Both the position numbers and the translations under genes were made by a program. The notes beneath the pieces were generated by a model that had not been told where the DNA came from, searched no databases, and saw nothing but the letters and a program-made list of their open reading frames with translations. A stretch of DNA of 64,000 bases from Syntrophomonas sp. UBA5314 (lineage in GTDB: Bacteria > Bacillota > Syntrophomonadia > Syntrophomonadales > Syntrophomonadaceae): NCBI GenBank assembly GCA_002410325.1, contig DHRK01000064.1:14062-78061 (forward strand). The letters are read 5' to 3'. Shown in pieces: positions 25,415-34,134 of the stretch. Position 1 is the first letter of the stretch, and every line of letters starts with the position of its first letter.

Positions 25415-27340
25415 TTGAACGAGGATTTCGCCAGCCTTATCAAAAATGATCGCGAGAGCCGCAGGAGCCAGTTTTTCGAAGGCAGTTTCCTGGAGTACTT
25501 GAATCTGGTTAAAAGCCAGCCCGAACTGGTCATGCTGGCCCATGAGCGCCTTTACCGGCTCATCAACGAGCCGGGCGTGCAGACCATCAAATGTGAAGAC
25601 GATCCCCGACTGAAGCGCATCTACGGCAACGAAAGCATACGCAAATACCGGTTTTTTGACGGCGATTTTTACGGAATTGACGCTACTATTATGGAAATAG
25701 TGCGCTATTTTCATTCCGCTGCCATGAAGGGAGAAGAATCGCGGCAGGTTCTGTACCTGGTGGGCCCGGTGGGGTCGGGCAAGTCGTCCATTATGGAAAG
25801 CTTAAAAAGGGTGCTGGAACAGTCTCCGCCGGTTTATGTTTTAAAAGGGTGCCCCATGCGGGAAGAACCCCTGCATCTCATACCCAAACACCTGCGTTCT
25901 CAATTCGAGGAGGCCCTGGGGGTAAATATCGAGGGCGAACTCTGCCCGGTCTGCAGGTACCGTCTGGTAAACGAATACCGCGGGGAGTACGAGAACTTCC
26001 CGGTGACCAGCAGCGGCTTCTCGATCCGCTCCCGCAAGGGGATCGCGGTGGTTCCCCCGGTGGATCCCAATAATCAAGACGCTTCGGTCCTGGTAGGATC
26101 GGTAGATATTTCCAAGATGGACCTCTATCCGGAAGACGATCCCCGGGTTTTATCCTTAAACGGGGCCTTTAATGCGGGCAACCGGGGATTGGTGGAATTT
26201 ATAGAAATCTTTAAAAACGACGTCGAGTACCTGCATACCATTCTGACCGCCACCCAGGAAAAATCCATACCCTCTCCGGGCAAGGGCTCGATGATCTACT
26301 TTGACGGCATCATCCTGGCCCATTCCAATGAAGCGGAATGGAACAAGTTTAAGTCCGATCACACCAATGAAGCGATTTTGGACCGCATCGTCAAGGTCGA
26401 GGTGCCCTATTGCCTGGAACTGGACCAGGAGGTCAAGATCTATAAAAAGATCCTCAAAAAGAGCAACTATCGAGCCCACATCGCCCCTCACACCATTGAA
26501 GTAGCCTCTATGTTCGCCATAATAAGCCGGCTCAATGAATCCAACAAAGTGGATATGGTGAGCAAGATGAAGGTGTACAATGGCGAGGAGATCATCCAAA
26601 AGGACGCCACCCAGAAAATAGACATCAAAGAGCTGCGCGAGGAAGCGGGCCGGGAAGGCTACAAGGGAATATCCACCCGCTTCATCATGAAGGCCATCGA
26701 CAATGCCCTGTCGGAATCGGAGCATGACTGCATCAACCCCATCATCCTGCTGGAGACTTTGATCAAAGCGGTGCGCAACAGCGACAGCGGTGAGGAGGAA
26801 AAGAAAAAGTACCTGGCTTACCTGCAGGATCACATTAAAAAAGAGTACCACCGCATCCTGGAGAAAGAGGTCACCAAGGCCTTTATCTACGGCTACCGGG
26901 AGCAGGCCGAGACCCTGTTCAACAACTACCTGGACCACGCTGAAGCCTATGTGAACAAGGTAAAACTGAAAGACCGCAATACCGGCGAAGAGCTGGAACC
27001 CGACGAGCCGTTTCTGGAGTCCATCGAAGGCCAGCTGGGTCTCACCGGCAGCGCGGCGCGCGGTTTCAGGCATGACGTAACCGCCTATATGTTTTCCCTC
27101 CTGCGCAGCAAGAAGACCATCGACTACGGCTGCTATGAACCGCTGCGGGAGGCCATTGAGAAAAAGCTGACCTCCTCGGTGCGCGAGCTGTCCCGGATCA
27201 TCACCCGGGCCCGGGTCAGAGACAGCGAACAAAACGAAAAATACAACGCCATGGTCGAGGCTATGAAAGAAAACGGCTACTGCGACCACTGCTGCAACGT
27301 GGTATTGAAATACGCCGCCAACAACCTGTGGAAAGACTAA
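25415..27340 (+). CDS. prkA: PrkA-type serine protein kinase / AAA+ protein
   Basis: About 641 aa. N-terminal AAA+ part with Walker A GPVGSGKSS near residue 107 and a DPR-rich insertion, and a C-terminal PrkA kinase-like domain ending in a CDHCC motif. In Bacillus the homologue affects sporulation; enteric YeaG works with YeaH under starvation. I favour TTG at 25415, eight bases behind AAGGAGTGGGAG, giving N-terminus MNEDFASLI; ATG 25382 is possible but has no binding site. Its usual partners yhbH and spoVR are 6.8 kb away in the same orientation, separated by accessory genes. Confidence 0.93.
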   Translation: MNEDFASLIKNDRESRRSQFFEGSFLEYLNLVKSQPELVMLAHERLYRLINEPGVQTIKCEDDPRLKRIYGNESIRKYRFFDGDFYGIDATIMEIVRYFHSAAMKGEESRQVLYLVGPVGSGKSSIMESLKRVLEQSPPVYVLKGCPMREEPLHLIPKHLRSQFEEALGVNIEGELCPVCRYRLVNEYRGEYENFPVTSSGFSIRSRKGIAVVPPVDPNNQDASVLVGSVDISKMDLYPEDDPRVLSLNGAFNAGNRGLVEFIEIFKNDVEYLHTILTATQEKSIPSPGKGSMIYFDGIILAHSNEAEWNKFKSDHTNEAILDRIVKVEVPYCLELDQEVKIYKKILKKSNYRAHIAPHTIEVASMFAIISRLNESNKVDMVSKMKVYNGEEIIQKDATQKIDIKELREEAGREGYKGISTRFIMKAIDNALSESEHDCINPIILLETLIKAVRNSDSGEEEKKKYLAYLQDHIKKEYHRILEKEVTKAFIYGYREQAETLFNNYLDHAEAYVNKVKLKDRNTGEELEPDEPFLESIEGQLGLTGSAARGFRHDVTAYMFSLLRSKKTIDYGCYEPLREAIEKKLTSSVRELSRIITRARVRDSEQNEKYNAMVEAMKENGYCDHCCNVVLKYAANNLWKD

Positions 27341-27363
27341 AGTAATTTAAGACAAATAGGGGA

Positions 27364-27460
27364 AATGAGCTGGGGGACGGTTCTCCGACTCATTTTCCTT
27401 TGTCTTGCGTTTATTGACAAGCTTATTAAAATGAGGCGAAGAACCGTCCTCTAACTCATT
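27364..27460. repeat. Foldback repeat with GGGGACGGTTCT core
   Basis: Arms of 33 bases (27364-27396 and 27428-27460) match in 28 positions when one is inverted. The cores are GGGGGACGGTTCT and AGAACCGTCCTC. Similar GGGGACGGTTCT elements are common dispersed repeats in clostridial genomes and are often linked to REP-type transposases. It lies between prkA and rmuC and could also fold as a transcription-stopping hairpin. Confidence 0.75.
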
Positions 27461-27613
27461 CCGTCTGCTTATTGTACGGGAAAATTTTACCCGGGCAGGA
27501 AAAGAGTCGCCGGATGTAGAATGAACAATACAGAACAATTGTTCCGGGCGACGCTTATTAGATATTGCCGTTTCGGGATTTGATAAAAGAAACCGCTGGA
27601 GGTATATGGAAGG

Positions 27614-29152
27614 ATGGAACAGGCAATATTGGCGGCCCTGGTCGTACTGGTTCTGGCCTTGTTGTTTTTCGTGGTTCAGTTGCGCTCACAGGTGGGCTCC
27701 CTGCGGGATGCCCTGACGCAAATCAATTCCAACGCTGAACTGGCTGAGAAGAGCCAGGAAAACACCCGGAGCCTGATCCGGGAAGAAATAGCCCGCAACC
27801 GGGAAGAAATGAGCAGCATGGGCAAGGGCCTCCGGGAAGAAGTGGGGGGCAGCATCAAAGGCCTGCAGGAGCTCCTGGTAACCGGCATGGGGCAGATCAG
27901 CACCGGGCAAAAAAGCCAGCTGGACAGCTTCGCCAGCCAGCTGAACGGCTTCACCCGGACCACCGAACAGAAGCTGGAGAATATGAGAACCGCCCTGGAC
28001 GGTAAACTGCAGAGCATGAGCGAGGCCACCGGCAAGGAGCTCAAGCTTATGAGCGACTCCATGGCCGGCCGCCTTACCGGTATGTCCGAACTGCAGCAGA
28101 GGCAGCTGGGCGAATTTTCGCAGCAGATCGGGAACCTCGCCGCCGGCAACGAGAAAAAGCTGGAGCAGATGCGGGAAACCGTGGAGAACCGGGTCAAAGA
28201 GCTGCAGGCCAACAATGCCCAGAAGTTGGATGAAATGAGGGTAGTGGTGGATGAGAAACTGCACGCCACCCTGGAACAGCGCCTGGGAGAATCTTTTAAA
28301 CTGGTCAGCGATCGATTGGAACAGGTGCACAAGGGTTTGGGCGAAATGCAGAACCTGGCGGCCGGGGTAGGCGATCTGAAAAAGGTTCTGACCAATGTTA
28401 AGACCCGTGGAACCTGGGGAGAGATGCAGTTGGGGAACATCCTGGAGGATATTCTGACCCCCGACCAGTACGCGGCTAATGTTGCGGTAAAAAAGAACTC
28501 GGAGCGGGTTGAATACGCCATAAAACTGCCCGGCCCTGACAGCGAGGGGGACGGGCTGTGGCTGCCGATTGACGCCAAATTCCCCATGGAAGATTACTAC
28601 CGACTTATCGAAGCCTATGAACTGGCTGATGCCGCCCAGATAGACCAGGCGGTCAAGGTGCTGGAGCTTCGCATAAAGACCAAGGCCAAGGAAATTGCCT
28701 CTAAATACATAGAGCCGCCGGCCACTACTGATTTTGCCATCATGTTCCTGCCCACCGAGGGCCTTTATGCCGAGGTCTTGCGCCGCCCCGGGCTTTTTGA
28801 AAGCCTGCGCCTGGAGCACCGGGTCAGCGTGGCCGGGCCCACCACCCTGGCGGCCATTGTCAGCAGCCTGTCAGTGGGCTTTAGAACCCTGGCCATTCAG
28901 AAGCGCTCCAGCGAAGTATGGGCGGTTCTGGGAGCGGTGAAGACCGAGTTCGGCAAGTTCGGAGCGGTCCTGGAAAAGACCCAGAAGAAGCTGCAGGAAG
29001 CCAGCCACACCATAGACGAAGCGGCTAGGAGATCCAGAGCCATGGAAAGAAGGCTCAGAACAGTTGAAGCTCTGCCCGAAACCGAAGCGGTGGCTATGCT
29101 GGGCGGGGCAGCCGTTGATGAGATTGCCGGAGCCCAGGAAGAACTCGATTAG
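27614..29152 (+). CDS. rmuC: DNA recombination protein RmuC
   Basis: 512 aa. An N-terminal membrane anchor (AILAALVVLVLALLFFVV, residues 4-21) is followed by a long coiled coil to about residue 235 (repeated QxxKLxxM patterns) and then the RmuC nuclease-like domain with TRGTWGEMQLGNILED, LPIDAKFPMEDYYRL and the FLPTEGLYAEVLRRPGLFE block. RmuC is thought to limit rearrangements at inverted repeats, fitting its restriction-fold core. Start is ATG behind GGAAGG. It is a single gene here and ends next to a short palindrome. Confidence 0.95.
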   Translation: MEQAILAALVVLVLALLFFVVQLRSQVGSLRDALTQINSNAELAEKSQENTRSLIREEIARNREEMSSMGKGLREEVGGSIKGLQELLVTGMGQISTGQKSQLDSFASQLNGFTRTTEQKLENMRTALDGKLQSMSEATGKELKLMSDSMAGRLTGMSELQQRQLGEFSQQIGNLAAGNEKKLEQMRETVENRVKELQANNAQKLDEMRVVVDEKLHATLEQRLGESFKLVSDRLEQVHKGLGEMQNLAAGVGDLKKVLTNVKTRGTWGEMQLGNILEDILTPDQYAANVAVKKNSERVEYAIKLPGPDSEGDGLWLPIDAKFPMEDYYRLIEAYELADAAQIDQAVKVLELRIKTKAKEIASKYIEPPATTDFAIMFLPTEGLYAEVLRRPGLFESLRLEHRVSVAGPTTLAAIVSSLSVGFRTLAIQKRSSEVWAVLGAVKTEFGKFGAVLEKTQKKLQEASHTIDEAARRSRAMERRLRTVEALPETEAVAMLGGAAVDEIAGAQEELD

Positions 29153-29160
29153 CTCCGGTT

Positions 29161-29180
29161 ATGGAAGACAGGTCTTCCCA
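29161..29180. terminator. Short palindrome between convergent genes
   Basis: ATGGAAGAC-AG-GTCTTCC is a nearly perfect palindrome just after rmuC and before the end of the convergent lipoprotein gene. There is no clear T-run, so it may be a weak bidirectional terminator. Confidence 0.35.
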
Positions 29181-29204
29181 TATTTGTCCTGACAAGGGAT
29201 TGGT

Positions 29205-29774
29205 TTAAAATCCGGCCGGAAACTCGTATTGTATTTCTGATTCTTTGATCCAACCTTCCAGTTGCCCTCCGGTGAAGCTGCAAAAGGCCCATCCTTTTTT
29301 CCTTTCGTATATATTAATGGGGCCGTTGGCTTCATTGATAATAGCTGCGGCACTGTCGGGTTGGCTGTGTACTTTGGCGGTTCTGATGATGAATCCCTGA
29401 TTGGGGGTTTTATTTTTTATCTCCAGGGAAAGGGTTTTTGCCGGGATGTATCCTTTTGCCCCCGGTGGGACAAAGTACACGGGTTCGACATATGCCCACG
29501 CGGTGTCTTTTTGCAGGACCCGTATGAGGTTGCCGGTTTTTAGCTGAGTTAAGGTTTTTGAGTCTTCTGTTTTACTGCTTTTTAGGTCGGTATCGGATAT
29601 GATTATCGCTGTAGGTCCCTCATTCTTTGTTTCTTGATGGGGTTCCAGCTCGGTTGAAACTTTTGGGCTGGAGTCTGTCTTATTGGGGTTGACGCTTTCT
29701 CTGCTGCAGCTTATGCCGGAACTGAGAATAGCTATTAATATCAGTATATAAGCTAATTTTTTCGTTGCCTTCAC
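29205..29774 (-). CDS. Probable lipoprotein with SH3-like domains
   Basis: A hydrophobic signal (LAYILILIAILSSGIS) ends at a cysteine, though the -3 position is Gly rather than Leu, so lipidation is likely but not textbook. Two SH3b-like segments follow: LKTGNLIRVLQKDTAWAYVE with a GYIPAKTL end, and a C-terminal GFIIRTAKVHSQPDS ... KKGWAFCSF ... GWIKESEI. Such domains commonly bind cell wall. The best-placed codon behind AAGGGAGGTGA is ACG at 29765; GTG at 29774 overlaps the site. The longer in-frame upstream extension runs into IS-flank sequence and is unlikely to be native. Confidence 0.75.
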   Translation of the reverse strand: MKATKKLAYILILIAILSSGISCSRESVNPNKTDSSPKVSTELEPHQETKNEGPTAIIISDTDLKSSKTEDSKTLTQLKTGNLIRVLQKDTAWAYVEPVYFVPPGAKGYIPAKTLSLEIKNKTPNQGFIIRTAKVHSQPDSAAAIINEANGPINIYERKKGWAFCSFTGGQLEGWIKESEIQYEFPAGF

Positions 29775-29839
29775 CTCCCTTAATAAACTCTGTTTTTCTT
29801 CCAAATACTCTTTGTGTCGCAGTATTTCATTTTGATACC

Positions 29840-30180
29840 GACATGCTTTCCTCTTGGGCGTTGCCGTGTTAGGCAACTTTGGAGGTTGATGGGCATACTC
29901 CGCTAAACCGCACGTATTCATTATGATCGGCCAACGGGATTCCACATCAACTCCTGGCAGCAAACCTCCCATGTCTTCCTGGGTCTAAATGCCCTAAATT
30001 CCTTCGTCCTGCCTATCCAAGAGGTGGAACGTCAATCATGCTCCCTAAACGGGTCAATGCCCTCATGGTGTAAATTCAACCTGACTGTCCCGGCTCTTCG
30101 TTATCAATGGGTTAATCTACTCAAATATTAGTTCTGTCAAAGCTCCTGCGGCCTTGGGGCTTTTGAACCTGGCTCTTAAA
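29840..30180 (-). ncRNA. Candidate bridge-RNA region of the IS110 element
   Basis: The segment downstream of the transposase has no credible ORF but contains hairpin-forming sequence, for example GGAGGTTGATG near 29880 paired with CATCAACTCC near 29945, and GGAGCATGATTGACG-type stems. Elements of this family encode a structured bridge RNA in a non-coding end that chooses donor and target. Location and structure here are inferred from position only. Confidence 0.4.
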
Positions 30181-30185
30181 CAAGA

Positions 30186-31464
30186 CTATGCTGCTGTTTT
30201 GCCTCGTTCAATATCGCCCAACATTTTTTCCGCGCTGTAATCGCGACCAGTCGTTAAAATTCCGTAGAATACGCGGATCAGCTTGCCACACAGTGCAATC
30301 ACCGATTGCATCTTGGTTAAAGGGTTTTTTCCCCTTGTCAGGTTCTTCTGGTGTAGCATACGGAACTCCGTATTCTTGGCCAGAATCGTTATCATCGCCA
30401 TAAACAAACTATGTCTCAAGCGTTTGCGCCCTCTGCGGCTGATTCTGGTCTTACCTTTATGCTTACCAGAGCTATTTTCTACCAGGTTCAGCCCCGCCAG
30501 CTTTTGGATCTGACGTGGATCTTGGAATCGACTTACATCACCTATTTCACCGACAAAGGTTGCTGCCGTAATCAGGCCCACTCCTTTGATCTGAAGCAGT
30601 TTCCCGGCATTGGGAACCTGCAGTAACAGTTCCATCATGAGCTGCTCCAGCTCTTCATAGTGCTTAACATAGAGTTCATGTTCATCTAAAAGGTTCTGCA
30701 GGCTGGCTTCTGCTGCTACCAGGCCAATTTTACGACCAATGCTTACACGGCCTGTCTTCACCAGTTCCTGGGCTCGCTTAGCACCTGTAGTACGTTTCAT
30801 GGACTGCTTCCAGATGGCTACGATTTTCATTGCGCCGGCAGCCGCAATTTTCTCCGGAGTTGAAAAGTGCCGCAGAGTTAAAAATGCTGCCTGACGTCTC
30901 CAGTCTTTGAAGACCTGTTCAAACTCAGGAAAGTGGATATCAAGCCACCGGTCTACCTGGTTGTTGATGGCCGTCAGCCTCTGCACCAGGCGGTCACGTT
31001 CTGCCACCGCCTCGCGCAGTTCCTGATACACGTCTTCCGGTATGTAAACTTCACGGTAGCGTCCATCTTTAACCAGCATGGCAATGGTCTTCGGGTCTTT
31101 CCTGTCATTCTTGGTTGGGCTGTTATCGTCCAGTTCTTTGGTCCGTTTGACATGAAACGGATTTACCATCGCAAGTTTATGGCCCTGAGACTTAAGATAG
31201 TCGCCCATGTTAAACCAGTAGTGTCCGGTGGGTTCGAAGCCGACGATAATTTCCGCCTTTTCGTGCTGCTTGCATATGCTTTGCATCCACTGGCTCAGGT
31301 GATCGAAACCTTCACCCGTGTTGCTAAACTTAAGTAGCTTTGTTAGCTCAATCCCCCCTGAAATCGAATGCTCTGGCATAATGAGTTTCCTTGGCCACAT
31401 CAATGCCAATCACTAGGGTCGAATCTTTGATTTGCGAAATCTTCTCGTTTTGTGTATTTTTCAT
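30186..31464 (-). pseudogene. IS110-family transposase, frameshifted
   Basis: Start ATG 31464 behind GAGGAGGCG gives an N-terminus with the RuvC-like motif LVIGIDVAKETHYARAF. The frame then stops after FDFRGD at a run of six G (minus strand; C6 at 31353-31358). With five G it would read on as FRGIELTKLLKF and continue to 30186, about 425 aa. The rest holds the DEDD acids (VGFEPTGHYW, NDRKDP) and a C-terminal Tnp20 domain with ENSSGKHKGKTRISRRGRKR, including the catalytic serine. Either the copy is inactive, a +1 shift is used, or the run is misread. The longer C-terminal frame alone opens at 31409. Confidence 0.88.
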
Positions 31465-31633
31465 ATAGGGACGCCTCCTCAACCTCTGAATTTGTGCTTT
31501 TCTTTGCCGGATGCAGCACAATTTCATTGTATTGATGGGCGTCTCTTTTTTCAAAGACCTTCCTTAAGCATTACAGGAATGCTCCCTTATATTTATTTTA
31601 TTAGTTTATCATATTTAATTGACTGCTAAATTG

Positions 31634-31668
31634 AAGCATTCCAGCAAAAACTTATACTGGAATACTTT
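31634..31668 (-). terminator. Hairpin after the NlpC/P60-like gene
   Basis: AAGCATTCCAG at 31634-31644 pairs with CTGGAATACTTT at 31657-31668. It lies 31 bases beyond the stop at 31699 on the minus strand; there is no strong T-run after it. Confidence 0.45.
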
Positions 31669-31698
31669 AAGTGTTAGCCGATGGTGTTATTTAGCTGC

Positions 31699-33354
31699 TT
31701 ATACATCCTCGGTGATGTTTACCCGGCGGATGGAATGGTAGGAGCCTTCAACGCTGGAGGCTGTCCTTATAGTATGGGCCGTCCGGTCGTAGCTGTTTAA
31801 TTGGGTGGCTTCATAAAGGACATAGTTGCCGTAGCCATCTCGCTGATGATAAACCATTATGTGATCGGATCTGTTCCAGGCATCGCCGAATTTAAGGGAA
31901 GATGCACTAATTCTGAAGGATATGCTGGAACTGTCTAAGTCGGTGGTACTCCTTTTGTAGTCGTTGATTCCCCAGCAACGCTGCACATAACCGGAGCAAT
32001 CGACTCCCGCCAGATTGGAATAGGAATAACTGGTATTTATATTGCCGGCGGTGGTTCCGCTACTTAGTTTTGAGTTAAAACCGCTTAACGCGTCCCATCC
32101 TCCCCAGTTGTATGGTACGCTCTGGTAGTTTTGCGCGGGGGCGGTTATATAGCGCGGTCGTGTGGAGTTTTGGTAGGTCCAGTAGTTGGGATAGGAACAA
32201 TACCAGTAACAGGACCAATAGGAAACCGCGGTCGATTGAATCAAGGAACGGTTGACGTATGCTAAGGAAAGGGCTTGTACACCTCCGCTGACGGAAGAGT
32301 TCGTACTTTCCGTGCTGGGGGAAACCGCAGTCGTATTTACCGCATCCAGACTGGATTTATACTGGGCCGCTGCTGTAAATTCGACTTTTTCTATTTTGAT
32401 GCTACTGCTCTGGTTATTCAGGTGGTATACGCTGCCGTTTTTAACGGCGGTGCTGTTTTGGGCGTACTTGACCTGTTTGGGTAATACTGATACCGCGACA
32501 ACATTGCCGTTTGCGTCGACTTTTTCTATCAGATCTTCGAACCATGTGTTATTGTTTTGGTCGGATTCGATCTCGTGGACCTTCAGAATATAATTGTCGC
32601 CGTCTTCACCCAGATACTCCGCTCCTTCTATCCAGTGGTTTGACTTGAGATTGATATCTTTCACCGTTTGTCCGGAGCTGTCAAAGATGGTTATTTTGCA
32701 GGCGTGCCCGATATCAGCCCCCGGGTCTTTGATTAGAACTGTTTTGTAGTTGACTCCGTTTGCAGCAATCCTCCCTACTCTTTCTGATACCAGCGAGGCT
32801 TTTCCGTTGTTAAGGTTGTAACAGCGGGTCTTCCCTCCCTGGGCATCGGCTGTTACGAAGTATACGGTGTTTTCGTTTATACACCCAAAATCGATGAGAG
32901 GTTCGATGTCCTGGCTTTTGAGCGTGAATCTGGCTGTTGTCTTCTTGGCATCATTTTTTTGAATGACTCCTTTGGCCGCATCTAAAACAAAAAGGTTATC
33001 ATTAGAGTCTGTTGAAATTTTGGTAACGGTCAGGTCATCAAAGGTGAATTCATCAGCTATTGAACCATTAGGTTCAATAGATATTACCTTGTTTCCCGAT
33101 GTATCTAGAAGATAAAAGCCGCCCTGGTTTTTGACGATTATTGCTTCCGGACCCAGGAGATCGTCATTTTTAGTGGTATACTTCAGATTCCAAGTTGGAT
33201 CGCCTACATCAAAGCTCGCGTTGAAGTTGTTTCCTAGAGCGGTAACGGGAAGTTCAGGTGCATTATCCGCGTAAGCAAGGGGAGTAACGGATGTAATCAG
33301 AATGATTGACAGACAAAGAAACAATATCATTCTCTTCAACATTTTTCTGCTCAT
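31699..33354 (-). CDS. Secreted protein: beta-propeller-like region plus NlpC/P60-like C-terminus
   Basis: About 551 aa with a clear signal peptide (KRMILFLCLSIILITSV, cleavage near ADNA). Residues ~40-320 contain short repeated strands with NDNLFVLDAAKG, GGFYLLDTSGN and similar, like a propeller or NHL-type fold. A low-complexity Ser/Thr linker leads to an aromatic and cysteine-rich stretch (SYWSCYWYCSYPNYWTY). The C-terminal part has VPYNWGGWD, GVDCSGYVQRCWG and WNRSDHIMVY, i.e. Cys and His of a papain-like NlpC/P60 peptidase. ATG at 33354 follows GGAGGG; the ATG six codons earlier does not. Probably acts on cell wall, outside the cell. Confidence 0.85.
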   Translation of the reverse strand: MSRKMLKRMILFLCLSIILITSVTPLAYADNAPELPVTALGNNFNASFDVGDPTWNLKYTTKNDDLLGPEAIIVKNQGGFYLLDTSGNKVISIEPNGSIADEFTFDDLTVTKISTDSNDNLFVLDAAKGVIQKNDAKKTTARFTLKSQDIEPLIDFGCINENTVYFVTADAQGGKTRCYNLNNGKASLVSERVGRIAANGVNYKTVLIKDPGADIGHACKITIFDSSGQTVKDINLKSNHWIEGAEYLGEDGDNYILKVHEIESDQNNNTWFEDLIEKVDANGNVVAVSVLPKQVKYAQNSTAVKNGSVYHLNNQSSSIKIEKVEFTAAAQYKSSLDAVNTTAVSPSTESTNSSVSGGVQALSLAYVNRSLIQSTAVSYWSCYWYCSYPNYWTYQNSTRPRYITAPAQNYQSVPYNWGGWDALSGFNSKLSSGTTAGNINTSYSYSNLAGVDCSGYVQRCWGINDYKRSTTDLDSSSISFRISASSLKFGDAWNRSDHIMVYHQRDGYGNYVLYEATQLNSYDRTAHTIRTASSVEGSYHSIRRVNITEDV

Positions 33355-33564
33355 AAGTATCCCTCCATTCATTAAATATAGTATTCGGAATTCACTTTTT
33401 CCCAGCTAACAGATAATTTACTCCGACAAATGAAATAGTTCGAGAAATATTTCATTATAAAAAAGCCTATGATAAATCCTATTAATAGTGACTCAAAATA
33501 ATGGGCTTATAGTAGGATGACTCTATTGCGTTGACATAATTGCTAAAGTTAATACAATATAATT

Positions 33565-33641
33565 AATAGTGGTTCAGGCAAGGTTGTAACGGGCGCAAGG
33601 ATAGCAGGTTTTGTTCCCTTTTAACCTACTGTGCCACTATT
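33565..33641. other. Structured leader element (inverted repeat)
   Basis: AATAGTGG at 33565-33572 and CCACTATT at 33634-33641 are perfect complements enclosing a second pair, CAGGTT and AACCTACTG. The region lies between the 15-codon ORF and the NlpC-like gene, and overlaps the ORF stop. It may be a regulatory RNA structure or a small mobile repeat. Confidence 0.45.
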
Positions 33642-33687
33642 ATTTATATTTAGGCGGGTGTCTTGGTTTTCTTGCGCTGAACTTCAT
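33640..33687 (-). CDS. 15-aa basic leader peptide (candidate)
   Basis: ATG at 33687 sits seven bases behind a consensus AGGAGGTG site and encodes MKFSARKPRHPPKYK before TAA at 33640. Such a strong ribosome binding site on so short an Arg/Lys/Pro-rich ORF is unusual. It lies about 285 bases upstream of the secreted NlpC-like gene, and its stop falls in the base of a hairpin, as in leader-peptide attenuators. A TATAAT box is 38 bases upstream (33725-33730, minus strand), but no good -35 is seen. Confidence 0.45.
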   Translation of the reverse strand: MKFSARKPRHPPKYK

Positions 33688-33781
33688 GTTTACACCTCCT
33701 CTCATTAAGGCTTACCGCGTGGAAATTATATCATAATAAATACATATATTTTCATGTGAGGAGCGAACTGCCTATAATCAG

Positions 33782-33833
33782 ACATGAACGGTTGAGTTTG
33801 GAACATGAGCGACCGGGAATCTGACATGAATGG
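33782..33833 (+). repeat. Three 21-base spaced ACATGA repeats
   Basis: ACATGAACGG (33782), ACATGAGCGA (33803) and ACATGAATGG (33824) recur at exactly 21-base intervals, each followed by a G-rich stretch. This could be an array of protein sites on one DNA face or a remnant of an insertion-sequence end with multiple transposase sites. Confidence 0.55.
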
Positions 33834-34134
33834 GCAAAATTTATCTCAACAGGCGATTTTATTGGTATTTTGGCGAAAACAGGCATGTAGAGGGTAGTGG
33901 CGAATAGATTCCAACCCGGCTTATATGGCCTTCTGTTTCGGCTCTCTTGTAAACATCCCCGCCAATTTAACCCGAATAGCCCTTTCCTTTATTGATGATC
34001 AGTTTTACATATCTGAAACAGAGGCCCTGCTCAACAGTTGTTTCCATATTTTTTGTCCATCTTTTCCCCGGCCAGCATATATATTTAACGTACGCTCTAA
34101 TTCGTTGCGCCTGGTTGGGGCGAGGAGGATGGAT
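33834..34134. other. Leader region before yhbH, no gene supported
   Basis: This 300-base stretch is open in the yhbH frame from 33925 but its translation (rich in Phe, Cys, Ser, Asn) does not resemble the family and it has no ribosome binding site. I see no promoter of near-consensus form; a sporulation-type promoter cannot be excluded. Confidence 0.5.

Larger units (their letters stand above)
29800..31600 (-). mobile_element. IS110/IS1111-family insertion sequence (ends approximate)
   Basis: A DEDD transposase gene lies on the minus strand with about 385 non-coding bases behind it and about 140 before it. IS110-type elements lack flanking duplications and clear terminal repeats, so I cannot place the ends exactly. 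The element separates an SH3 lipoprotein gene from a secreted NlpC-like gene and is one of the insertions between prkA and yhbH. The long 3' non-coding end is typical of the IS1111 branch. Confidence 0.8.

Noticed and set aside
26156..27289. 377-codon minus-strand ORF inside prkA
   Set aside because: Low-quality antisense frame; prkA motifs are on the plus strand.
27676..28819. Long minus-strand ORFs inside rmuC
   Set aside because: Shadows caused by the repetitive coiled-coil coding sequence.
29775..29972. N-terminal extension of the SH3 lipoprotein frame
   Set aside because: It would put the signal peptide in the middle of the protein and covers IS-flank sequence.
33925..34134. N-terminal extension of the yhbH frame
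   Set aside because: No ribosome binding site and no resemblance to the family; ATG 34135 is well placed.
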